Origin: Nymphaea colorata
Taxonomy: Eukaryota; Streptophyta; Magnoliopsida; Nymphaeales; Nymphaeaceae
Length of the DNA: 28,689 nt
Reading direction: 5' to 3'
NCBI RefSeq assembly: GCF_008831285.2
Contig: NW_022205149.1
Coordinates: 1 to 28,689 of the forward strand
A program made the translations under genes and the position numbers. Within the stretch, counting starts at the first letter, position 1. Each line of letters starts with the position of its first letter. Positions 1 to 10,349 of the stretch are shown in pieces. The notes beneath the pieces were generated by a model that saw nothing but the letters and a program-made list of their open reading frames with translations, was not told the origin of the DNA and made no database searches.

Positions 1-885
1 TTTGAAAATGATGTTTTTGACAAAATCACAATTAAAAGTATAAAATTGATGAAATAAAACCATGATGACATGTGCTCAAAGAAAAACGAGTAAATTGTAA
101 ATTTAAGAAATCATAATTCCACCCCTCAGAATAGAATCACAATTCCTAAATTTTGATTCAAGAATGAAACTATAATCTTAAAACATAAAATCTTTGTTTG
201 AGGATTCAATTCCCATTTCCTCGAAAAAAGAAAATTTTATTTACATAATTATGCAATTCCGGCCTTGTCAAACAACCCATAAACGATCATTTTCAAATCT
301 GCTATTTGTCAAACAGTAGATTTAAGCTAAATCCTTTGTTAAACCAGATACAATCGAGAGAGATCCAAAAACTGCTAGACACATGTCTCTAATAACATTC
401 CCCCCTTGATTGGAAGGGTCATTTCCCGGATCCCATCCTTGTTATGAGATAAACAAGTCATAAGTTTGATCTATATCAAATGCAAACAGAGAACCTTTCT
501 ATGGTTTTACCACACTGGACAGACTAAGGAAACATTTTGAGTCCACTGGACCACAACAGATGGAAAAAAAAAGTGAAGAAATGGGTGGCCACATCCAAGT
601 GCACACATCATATGACGATTTTTGTTTTTTTTTTTTTGTTGTTGTTTTTTTTTTCTCACATTTCAAGTCAGATTCAACCTTGGTCGCCTCATCCATACTG
701 TAATATTGGATTGGGGCTCATCATTTTATTCGACCCTTCCGCTTTTTTCTTTTGTTTCTCTCCTTTTGCCGTTTCGGGAAGACAAGAAAGAGGAACAGTG
801 ACTGACATCCGCTCAGAGAGGAGGAAAGTGGGGGACAAGGAATAGGAGAAAGGGAGAGAGGGAAACATGATCAGAGAAGGGAGCC
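1..885. other. AT-rich flank with probable promoter and 5' leader of the AAA-ATPase relic
   Basis: No coding sequence is recognisable here. Roughly the first 500 bases are AT-rich and featureless. From about 600 to 660 there are long T-runs interrupted by G. From about 740 to 885 the sequence becomes pyrimidine-rich and then purine-rich, as is common in plant promoters and 5' leaders, and it ends at an ATG in a good plant context (GCCATGG) at 886. The short open frames on both strands lie in low-complexity sequence and look like chance. I did not find a convincing TATA box, so the promoter role is inferred only from position. Confidence 0.3.
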
Positions 886-1534
886 ATGGTTTCCACCAGG
901 GGCAGCTCTTCATCGGCGAAGCTTTCTATGCCATCGCCGCCACCAAGATGCAAGCATCTCAAGGTATTCAGATGAAGCAAACCTTGCCCAAATCTTATTT
1001 GTCATTGTTTACCTATTCTTGGGTTCGTTGTCGACTCCAACATCTCATTTATGTGTTTTTGTGGTTTTCTTGTGTTGTTTCCTTCAGGGCTTGATTTCGG
1101 GGAATCAGGCAGAGAACTCTCATCCAAAAGAGGTGCTGGTCACACCGAGGGGCGATGTGCCCAACTCGAAGGATTTGGCACCGTCGTCTTCACGATACCA
1201 GATCCCCTCTGACCCCGCGACCGGTTCTATGGAAGATTCGGCACCGGCTGAAACCCCAACTTCCAATCCAGATGCTGCGGCCGACAAACTGGTCGCGATG
1301 CCACCTCCTTCACCAAGTTTTATCCCGAGTTCTACATGTGCCACTTGGGAGAACGATAATTGTTAAAACTGGCTTTCCGTAATCCTTTTTCCGTTTTGCT
1401 TATTGTGGGTTATAGATTCTGCATCGGAGAAATTGAATACAGTGCCATCGACATGGAATAAAAGGTCGATGAAAAGGATGCCTAATTTCGAATCATCGAC
1501 TGCATGGGGAAGACTTATATCATAGTATCTGTAG
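886..1534 (+). pseudogene. 5' exons of an FHA/AAA-type ATPase, truncated
   Basis: Three exon-like blocks fit the N-terminus of the large plant AAA-ATPases that carry an FHA domain before the ATPase domain. Exon 1 (886-963) starts MVSTRGSSSSAK in a strong ATG context and ends at a GT donor. Exon 2 (1088-about 1366), after a CAG acceptor and in phase, gives a Ser/Pro/Ala-rich stretch like the disordered N-terminus of the family, but meets TAA at 1364. Exon 3 (1416-1534) reads PSTWNKRSMKR then MPNFESSTAWGRLIS, which resembles the family's conserved NPNFET-TPW-KLLSQ segment. The next codon is TAG at 1523 where the family has Gln, and a second TAG follows at 1532. No FHA or AAA domain is visible before the satellite begins at 2387. 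The family match is from memory of the motif and is moderate. The exon 2 donor is unclear, so a spliced short product cannot be excluded. Confidence 0.5.
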
Positions 1535-2386
1535 GTATTTTCCCCAATCCACTTCGTGATTGCTGATTGAGTACCTTGTTTGCTGCTTCTCTTGACTTTG
1601 GCTTTTGGTCATGTATTGAGAGGTTTTTAGTGCCACAATTTGTCAGGTTTCAGTTGTAGCATCAGGTGGATCGGTTGCATGTAGTTCTGATTTCATCAAC
1701 TAACTTGCGCTGGAGGTCTCTTCAGGGATTTCTGTGTTTATAAAAGTATGGTTCTTCATTTCAATTAAGTTGTCTGGTCATCAAGAACGTTAGTGTTGTA
1801 TGTTGTTGCTGTGGATAGGAAATTTTGGAAGTCTATGTTCTTTCAGGCGAAACAGATTCCTCAGTTGTTAGCTTAATCATTTTTTCTCTGACCTGGATTC
1901 AAGAATTTTGAGATTCGCCTCATCGCTTGGTCATGTTTCATAGGGTAGAAGCTAAACTCTAGGGTTATCATTTGTAGTCAGTGAATGAAATCAGTTCTCT
2001 AAGTGGTGTAGCTTGGTTCAGGCATTTCATAGATATCTCAAACAGGAAGCAAGTCAACATATCATGCGAAGGAAGGGCAGCATAAGATCATGGTAAGGAG
2101 TGGGCAGATGACATAAATCAAGTCAAGTCCATGACACCTCCATGTATGACGACATTGTGTTTGGATGTTTTCTGCTAATGCTTTATTAGTTTGTGGTCAA
2201 GAACATATTTTTCAAAGTCCTCATGTAACCAAGGCACAAGACTGATCAACTTTGTTGGATAGTCGTACATTTAGAGTCTAACAGAGTCCAATCCGTAGTT
2301 GTCATTATCATGCACTTGATGATTTTACAAAATCCACCACATAGGATTGGTTTATCACGGGCTTCCTTTGGGAAAGATAAGAGCTT
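1535..2386. other. Non-coding sequence between the AAA-ATPase relic and the satellite
   Basis: I looked for the FHA-domain exon of the upstream ATPase and did not find it. The stretch is T-rich, intron-like sequence with stops in all frames. It ends abruptly at 2387, where satellite sequence begins in the middle of a monomer (the motif AGTTAAAAATGTCAATTAGA). This is the left edge of both the satellite array and the large duplication. Confidence 0.5.
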
Positions 2387-3018
2387 AGTTAAAAATGTCA
2401 ATTAGATGCAATTGAAATAAATGGCTGACTGGTTGACACGACCAACGCACGACCAACTAGATGCATTGGTATAGTGGTCAGCTTTAGGTGGTTATGCGTA
2501 GGACAAAAGGAATGTCAATGAAAAGCATGCAATACTACACAAGTGCGCTCATGGGATGTGACGTAAATGATTTGTGATCGTCTCATGTTGAGGGAAAAAG
2601 ATAATATGAACCCCGTACAACAAAGATGGAAAGCAGTCCTGTGAGACCTGGGAACTGCTCTAGGACCTTGATGAAGCAACATGCCCACCATAAAGTTAAA
2701 TGTCAATTAGATGCAATTGAAATAAATGGCTGACTGGTTGAGACGACCAACGCACGACCAACTAGATGCATTGGTATAATGGTCAATTTTAGGTGGTTAT
2801 GCATATGACAAAAGGAATGTCAATGAAAAGCATGCAATACTACACACGTGCGCTCATGGGATGTGACGTAAATGATTTGTGATCGTCTCATGTTGAGGGC
2901 AAAAGATAATATGAACCCCGTACAACAAAGAGGGAAAGCAGTCCTGTGAGACCTGGGAACTGCTCTAAGACCTTGATGAAGCAACATGCCCACCATAAAG
3001 TTAAAGTTGTCAATTAAA

Positions 3019-3185
3019 TGCAATTGAAATAAATGGCTGACTGGTTGACACGACCAATGCATGACCAACTAGATGCATTGGCATAATGGTCAGCTTTTGG
3101 AGGATATGCATAAGACAAAAGGACACGTGCTCTAGGATACCGATGAAGCAACATGCCCACCATCAAGTTAAAAATGTCGTTTAGA
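3019..3185 (+). repeat. Shortened satellite monomer, 167-bp type
   Basis: This monomer runs normally through the GACAAAAGGA segment, then jumps to the CTCTAGGAT-CCGATGAAGCAACATGCC segment near the monomer end, losing about 139 bp of the middle. The same junction recurs one HOR later (from 4914), again from 6504, and throughout array 2, including the diverged part at 14388-14554. The deletion therefore predates HOR amplification and is a useful phase marker. Confidence 0.85.
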
Positions 3186-3797
3186 TGCAATTGAAATAAA
3201 TGGCTGACTAGTTGACACGACCAACGCATGGCCAACTAGATGCATTGGTATAATGGTCAGCTATAGGGTGTTATGCATAGAACAAAAGGAAAGTCAATTA
3301 AAAACATGCAATACTAGACAAGTGCGCTCAAGTGATGTGATTTAAATGATATGTGATGGTTTCATTTTGAGCGCGAAAGATAGAATGAAACCTGATCAAC
3401 AAGAGGGAAAGCAGTCCTGTGAGACCTTGGAACTGATCTATGATCTTGATGAAGCGGCATGCCATCGATGAAGTAAAAAATGTCAATTACATGCAACTGA
3501 AATAAATGGCTGACTGGTTGACACGACCAACGCATGACCAACTAGATGCATTGGTATAATTGTGAGCTTTAGGAGGTTATGGGTAAGACAAGAGGAAAGT
3601 CAATGAAAAGCATGCAATACTAGACAAGTGCGCTCAAGGGATGTGATTTAAATGATATGTGATGGTTTGATTTTGAGCGCAAAGGATACGATGAACCCTG
3701 TTCAACAGAAGGGAAAGCAGTCCTGTGAGACCTCGGAACTGTTCTATGCTCTTGATGAAGCGGCAAGCTCTCGATGAAGTTAAAAATGTTAATTAGA

Positions 3798-3996
3798 TGC
3801 AATTGAAGGAAATGGCTGATTGGTTGACACGACCAATGCATGACGAACTATGTGCATCGGAATAATGGTCAGTTTTTGGAGGTTATGCGTAAGACAAAGG
3901 GAAAGACAATGAAAAACATGCAATACTAGACAAGTGCGATGAAGGGATGTGATGTAAATGATATGTGATAGTCTCAAGTTAAAAATGTCAATTAGA
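3798..3996 (+). repeat. Shortened satellite monomer, 199-bp type
   Basis: This monomer keeps its 5' two thirds, then joins GTGATAGTCTCA directly to AGTTAAAAATGTCAATTAGA, losing roughly 106 bp of the 3' part. The same junction recurs at about 5870 and 7462 in array 1 and at about 15343, 16934, 18827 and 20417 in array 2. It is a second, independent HOR phase marker. Confidence 0.85.
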
Positions 3997-6900
3997 TGCA
4001 ATTGAAATAAATGGCTGACTAGTTGACACGACCAACGCACGGCCAACTAGATGCATTGGTATAATGGTCAGCTTTAGGTGGTTATGCGTAGGACAAAAGG
4101 AATGTCAATGAAAAGCATGCAATACTAGACAAGTGCGCTGAAGGGATGTGATGTTAGTGATATGTGATCGTCTCATGTTCTGGGCAAAAGATAAGATGAA
4201 CCCCGTACAACAAAGAGAGAAAGCAGTCCTGTGATACTTGGGAACTGCTCTAGGACATTGATGAAGCAACATGCCCACCATAAAGTTAAATGTCAATTAG
4301 ATGCAATTGAAATAAATGGCTGACTGGTTGACACGACCAACGCACGACCAACTAGATGCATTGGTATAGTGGTCAGCTTTAGGTGGTTATGCGTAGGACA
4401 AAAGGAATGTCAATGAAAAGCATGCAATACTACACAAGTGCGCTCATGGGATGTGACGTAAATGATTTGTGATCGTCTCATGTTGAGGGCAAAAGATAAT
4501 ATGAACCCCGTACAGCAAAGATGGAAAGCAGTCCTGTGAGACCTGGGAACTGCTCTAGGACCTTGATGAAGCAACATGCCCACCATAAAGTTAAATGTCA
4601 ATTAGATGCAATTGAAATAAATGGCTGACTGGTTGAGACGATCAACGCACGACCAACTAGATGCATTGGTATAATGGTCAGTTTTAGGTGGTTATGCATA
4701 GGACAAAAGGAATGTCAATGAAAAGCATGCAATACTACACAAGTGCACTCATGGGATGTGACGTAAATGATTTGTGATCGTCTCATGTTGAGGGCAAAAG
4801 ATAATATGAACCCCGTACAACAAAGAGGGAAAGCAGTCCTGTGAGACCTGGGAACTGCTCTAGGACCTTGATGAAGCAACATGCCCACCATAAAGTTAAA
4901 GATGTCAATTAAATGCAATTGAAATAAATGGCTGACTGGTTGACACGACCAATGCATGACCAACTAGATGCATTGGTATAATGGTCAGCTTTTGGAGGAT
5001 ATGCATAAGACAAAAGGACACGTGCTCTAGGATCCCGATGAAGCAACATGCCCACCATCAAGTTAAAAATGTCATTTAGATGCAATTGAAATAAATGGCT
5101 GACTAGTTGACACGACCAACGCATGGCCAACTAGATGCATTGGTATAATGGTCAGCTATAGGGTTTTATGCATAGGACAAAAGGAAAGTCAATGAAAAAC
5201 ATGCAATACTAGACAAGTGCGCTCAAAGGATGTGATTTAAATGATATGTGATGGTTTTATTTTGAGCGCGAAAGATATAATGAAACCTGATCAACAAAAG
5301 GGAAAGCAGTCCTGTGAGACCTCGGAACTGATCTATGATCTTGATGAAGCGGCATGCCATCGATGAAGTAAAAAATGTCAATTAGATGCAACAGAAATAA
5401 ATGGCTGACTGGTTGACATGACCAACGCATGACCAACTGTATGCATTGGTATAATTGTGAGCTTTAGGAGGTTATGGGTAAGACAAGAGGAAAGTCAATG
5501 AAAAGCATGCAATACTAGACAAGTGCGCTCAAGGGATGTGATTTAAATGATATGTGATGGTTTGATTTTGAGTGCAAAGGATACGATGAACCCTGTTCAA
5601 CAGAAGGGAAAGCAGTCCTGTGAGACCTCGGAACTGTTCTATGATCTTGATGAAGCGGCAAGCTCTCGATGAAGTTAAAAATGTTAATTAGATGCAATTG
5701 AAGGAAATGGCTGATTGGTTGACATGACCAATGCATGACGAACTATGTGCATCAGAATAATGGTCAGTTTTTGGAGGTTATGCGTAAGACAAAGGGAAAG
5801 ACAATGAAAAACATGCAATACTAGACAAGTGCGATGAAGGGGTGTGATGTAAATGATATGTGATAGTCTCAAGTTAAAAATGTCAATTAGATGCAATTGA
5901 AATAAATGGCTGACTGGTTGACACGACCAACGCACGACCAACTAGATGCATTGGTATAATGGTCAGCTTTAGGTGGTTATGCGTAAGACAAAAGGAATGT
6001 CAATGAAAAGCATGCAATACTAGACAAGTGCACTCATGTGATGTGACGTAAATGATTTGTGATCGTCTCATGTTGAGGGCAAAAGATAATATGAACCCCG
6101 TACAACAAAGAGGGAAAGCAGTCCTGTGAGACCTGTGAACTGCTTTAGGACATTGATGAAGCAACATGCCCACCATAAAGTTAAATGTCAATTAGATGCA
6201 ATTGAAATAAATGGCTGACTGGTTGAGACGACCTATGCACGACCAACTAGATGCATTGGTATAATGGTCAGTTTTAGGTGGTTATGCAAAGGACAAAAGG
6301 AATGTCAATGAAAAGCATGCAATACTACACAAGTGCGCTCATGGGATGTGCCGTAAATGATTTGTGATCGTCTCATGTTGAGGGAAAAAGATAATATGAA
6401 CCCCGTACAACAAAGAGGGAAAGCAGTCCTGTGAGACCTGGGAACTGCTCTAGGACCTTGATGAAGCAACATGCCCACCATAAAGTTAAAGATGTCAATT
6501 AAATGCAATTGAAATAAATGGCTGACTGGTTGTCACGACCAATACATGACCAACTAGATGCATTGGTATAATGGTAAGCTTTTGGAAGATATGCGTAAGA
6601 CAAAAGGACACGTGCTCTAGGATCCCGATGAAGCAACATGCCCACCATCAAGTTAAAAATGTCATTTAGATGCAATTGAAATAAATGGCTGACTAGATGA
6701 CACGACCAACGCATGGCCAACTAGATGCATTGGTATAATGGTCAGCTATAGGGTGTTATGCATAGGACAAAAGGAAAGTCATTGAAAAACATGCAATACT
6801 AGACAAGTGCGCTCAAGGGATGTAATTTAAATGATATGTGATGGTTTCATTTTGAGCGCGATAGATAGAATGAAACCTGTTCAACAAAAGGGAAAGCAGT

Positions 6901-7806
6901 CCTGTGAGACCTCGGAACTGATCTATGATCTTGATGAAGCGGCATGCCATCGATGAAGTAAAAAATGTCAATTAGATGCAACTGAAATAAATGGCTGACT
7001 GGTTTACACGACCAATGCATGACCAACTACATGCATTGGTATAATTGTGAGCTATAGGAGGTTATGGGTAAGACAAGAGGAAAGTCAATGAAAAGCATGC
7101 AATACTAGACAAGTGCGCTCAAGGGATGTGATTTAAATGATATGTGATGGTTTGATTTTGAGCGCAAAGGATACGATGAACCCTGTTCAACAGAAGGGAA
7201 AGCAGTCCTGTGAGACCTCGGAACTGTTCTATGATCTTGATGAAGCGGCAAGCTCTCGATCAAGTTAAAAATGTTAATTAGATGCAATTGAAGGAAATGG
7301 CTGATTGGTTGACACGACCAATGCATGACGAACTATTTGCATCAGAATAATGGTAAGTTTTTGGAGGTTATGCGTAAGACAAAGGGAAAGACAATGAAAA
7401 ACATGCAATACTAGACAAGTGCGATGAAGGGGTGTGATGTAAAGGATATGTGATAGTCTCAAGTTAAAAATGTCAATTAGATGCAATTGAAATAAATGGC
7501 TGACTGGTTGAGACGACCAACGCACGACCAACTAGATGCATTGGTATAATGGTCAGTTTTAGGTGGTTATGCATAGGACAAAAGGAATGTCAATGAAAAG
7601 CATGCAATACTACACACGTGCGCTCATGGGATGTGACGTAAATGATTTGTGATCGTCTCATGTTGAGGGCAAAAGATAATATGAACCCCGTACAACAAAG
7701 AGGGAAAGCAGTCCTGTGAGACCTGGGAACTGCTCTAGGACCTTGATGAAGCAACATGCCCACCATAAAGTTAAAGTTGTCAATTAAATGCAACATGCCC
7801 ACCATA

Positions 7807-7877
7807 GGGTTTGGGGTTTAGGGTTTAGGGTTTTAGGGTTTAGGGTTTAGGGTTTAGGGTTTAGGGTTTAGGGTTTA
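7807..7877 (+). repeat. Interstitial plant telomere array (TTTAGGG)n, copy 1
   Basis: About ten units of GGGTTTA, with one early GGGTTTG and one GGGTTTTA variant, follow the last satellite fragment with no gap. After the final GGGTTTA the sequence turns at once into AT-rich spacer. On the + strand the G-rich strand runs rightwards, which is the orientation expected if the satellite had once been subtelomeric with the chromosome end to the right. There are far too few repeats for a functional telomere, and unrelated DNA follows. Confidence 0.97.
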
Positions 7878-9348
7878 TTTTGTAATTTTAAAATAAAATT
7901 GGTGATAAATTTCGATTATGTATTAATAGGTAAATCGATGTGCAGAGCGACCACCAATATTTAAAACATTAGTCTTGATTATATATGTTTCCCAACATCA
8001 CCTTATCTTTTTCTCAGGCATCGATTGAATTAATTGGTTTGCTTTGACAAGGTTGGCTGGATGATATGCACGTTTTAAAACTAAAAGATACAATCTCAAA
8101 ATGTATGTGTTGAGTTCTCGACAATTAGATTCCGAACAATTGTTATATGATTGCACCTCATTTATTCCGTAAACAATCTTTAAAGTACTTTTTAACCACA
8201 GCAAACTGAGATTTTGAATTGCTTCATTTAATTAATCTTTTGTTTCCTTTATAATTTAAGTGACGAAAGAAATGATTAAACAATACTACGCTCTTACCAT
8301 TACTTGTCATTTTATAGCAAGTTGCATGGGATTTCACCAGTGCCATCTCGACCAGTTCCATAATGTCTTTTATTCTTAAAAGTGGTTTTATTACTTAATC
8401 AAAATTTGTGCATGCTTTTGAAAATTTGTAATTGATTGAAACAACCAAGAAAAATGAAAATAAAAATCCTAAAGTAATTGCATTTGTCCAGTCCACACGG
8501 CGACTCGATTACCGACACATATGACTTGTCTTGCAAAGATAATGGGGCCTGGTTTTTTATCTTATGATATGGATTCCGTAAGGTCTCAATGCAGATTGGA
8601 GTCTAGGATCTATAAAAAGATCCAATCCATTGGATGTAAGTTTTTTGGATCTCAAGTTAGTCATAGAAATAATCGGCTACAAATTTCAACAATTCTAAAC
8701 TCAAATTTCTGCCACATGAGTCTAAAACATGCGAGCATGCATGTTGGACTCAATGAAGTCCGGATCAGCCCGAGACCAACCTATTTCCACCCCTCTGTCG
8801 CCCCATCTAGGAAAGATTCCACCACAACTTCATGTAGTTGGATTGATAAATGGCAATAGTTAAATTCCAATTAATGTAAACTTGGTTCCAATAATATTTT
8901 ATATTAAAATTCAAAATTTTGAAGAACCTACAAATATCTAAATCCATAGAAAATGGCTATAGTATCTTATTCCATCTCTTATATTTTTTTATTTTTCAAT
9001 AATTATATTTTATTTTTTGTCTAAAAAAGCCTACAATCGTATTCTTTTCCAATTTATCACTAATTCACTGAACTGGCAATATAAGGCAATCGATTTGATT
9101 CATTTTCCAATTTTAATTTTTGACAACTTTGCTTCAGACTGCGGCATGGGATTGCATCATCCTGTATGACCGTGTATGCAGGAGTTTATACCAATATATA
9201 TGCAGGTGTTTCTTTCAATTCTTAATTGTGTTCAAAATAACAAGGCAAAAAAGTTTGGAGTTTATTAAACCCTACTGGAATCTCAAGTGTGTTTTCATAA
9301 GTCTTTTTTCCTCTGATTATGATCAGTTATCTATTTGAAAAGGAAATA

Positions 9349-9419
9349 CATAGTTTAAAATATCGCAAGAAACTATAACTAAAAAATGCATAGTTTAAAA
9401 TATTGCAAGAAATTATAAC
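9349..9419 (+). repeat. Two-copy ~40-bp direct repeat
   Basis: The block CATAGTTTAAAATATCGCAA and the next ~11 bases are repeated 40 bp later at 9389 with two changes (TATTGC for TATCGC, AATTATAAC for AACTATAAC). The same pair appears in copy 2 from about 22310. Confidence 0.9.
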
Positions 9420-9585
9420 AAATGCTTTGTGCTTCTCAAATTAACCGATTTTTTTATTAATATAACGGAAATCTACATGATTTGCATGTTGTTTTAGCTT
9501 TAGTGTCAAATGTAGGTCAAAAAAACGGGGCCATTAGATTTTCCATAGAAACATTAACCCCATTCAAACAAATGTTTTTTGTGTG

Positions 9586-9586
<1 letters not shown>

Positions 9587-9651
<65 letters not shown>

Positions 9652-9656
9652 ATATA
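9587..9656. repeat. (AT)n microsatellite, copy 1
   Basis: Roughly 70 bp of alternating TA, interrupted twice by TTTA. The copy 2 tract (about 22548-22619) is 2 bp longer and accounts for the change in offset from 12961 to 12963. Confidence 0.95.
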
Positions 9657-10349
9657 AACGTTGACACATTATTTCTCAAGTTTTTGAAATCATGGGAATG
9701 AAATATAGATGGAGATGGTCTAACTTCTTAATTAAATTTAAAAATAGTTAAAAATATTTTAAATTGATTTAAAAATAAAAAATAGAGGGAATCAGCCCAT
9801 AGATTCTGATCCAAGCAACAAGGATTACTAGAATATGCTAGGCCTAAGACGTCATTTGAAGCAATAATGACCCAAATCTCATGACCCGACATTTGAATTT
9901 GGATCTGATATCCGGCTACACTGCTTTAAATCTGCCGAATATGAAGAAAAAAATTCATTCGATCGGGAAAATATGGGTTTTTGATTCAATTTTAAGAAAT
10001 GATATTCGACTACAGTTGTCTTAAAAAAGTATATGCCTGGATAATAAACATTAGATAAAATTTCCTATATCGAACATCCATATAACTTGAAACTAGTTCG
10101 GAGCATATCATAATTTTAAATAGACGTGGTTATGAATTTAAAAGTGGATCCTAGCTCGGGTTTAATTGTGACAATAAAAGTCAGATTCAAATATAATATA
10201 TACATTCACTTTGATTTCGAAGTTGAATTTAAACAGGTGAATATCCAATAAATTAGATGTAAAGATACATCATCTTCAAATCTCATCCATTGATATTCTC
10301 ACACTTATTATCGTTAACTCATTAATTAATGAATGAAAAATAAGGCATT

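Larger units (their letters stand above)
2387..7806 (+). repeat. Satellite array 1: ~305-bp monomer in a 1895-bp higher-order repeat
   Basis: The landmark TGCAATTGAAATAAATGGCT recurs, with small changes, at 2407, 2712, 3019, 3186, 3492, 3798, 3997, 4302, 4607 and 4914. Spacings are therefore 305, 307, 167, 306, 306, 199 and 305, and the pattern then repeats with a period of 1895 bp. Five full monomers and two internally shortened monomers make one HOR. HOR copies run 2407-4301 and 4302-6196, and a third starts at 6197 and lacks one 305-bp monomer (offset 1590). The array ends in the fragment GCAACATGCCCACCATA fused directly to telomere repeats. Minus-strand frames of 63-85 codons recur in every HOR simply because the monomer does. 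The family is not one I recognise by name. Confidence 0.95.
7878..10349. other. AT-rich spacer, copy 1
   Basis: No recognisable gene. Contents include a ~40-bp tandem duplication at 9349-9419 and an (AT)n tract at about 9587-9656. The 112-codon frame at 8521-8859 has no recognisable motif, and its exact recurrence at 21482-21820 follows from the segmental duplication, not selection. I saw no terminal inverted repeats, transposase or reverse-transcriptase motifs. The whole stretch recurs at 20839-23312. Confidence 0.7.

Noticed and set aside
2470-2500. tRNA-like box in the satellite monomer (GGTATAATGGTCAGC)
   Set aside because: No acceptor stem, anticodon arm or TPsiC-like box could be placed around it.
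2515-7805. Repeated minus-strand open frames of 63-85 codons in the satellite, as a protein family
   Set aside because: The monomer length is not a multiple of three, the frames begin and end at the same monomer positions because the DNA repeats, shortened monomers break them, and the translations show no known motif. The same applies to the 141-codon frame at 14987-15412.
7807-7877. Functional telomere or true chromosome end
   Set aside because: Only about ten repeats, with variants, followed directly by kilobases of other DNA.
8521-8859. 112-codon open frame in the AT-rich spacer as a gene
   Set aside because: No recognisable motif. Its copy at 21482-21820 is explained by the segmental duplication, so the conservation carries no evidence of selection.
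7878-10349. Transposon or LTR retroelement inside the spacer
   Set aside because: I found no terminal inverted repeats, long terminal repeats, primer-binding site or enzyme motifs by eye. The 40-bp direct repeat is too local to be an element end.
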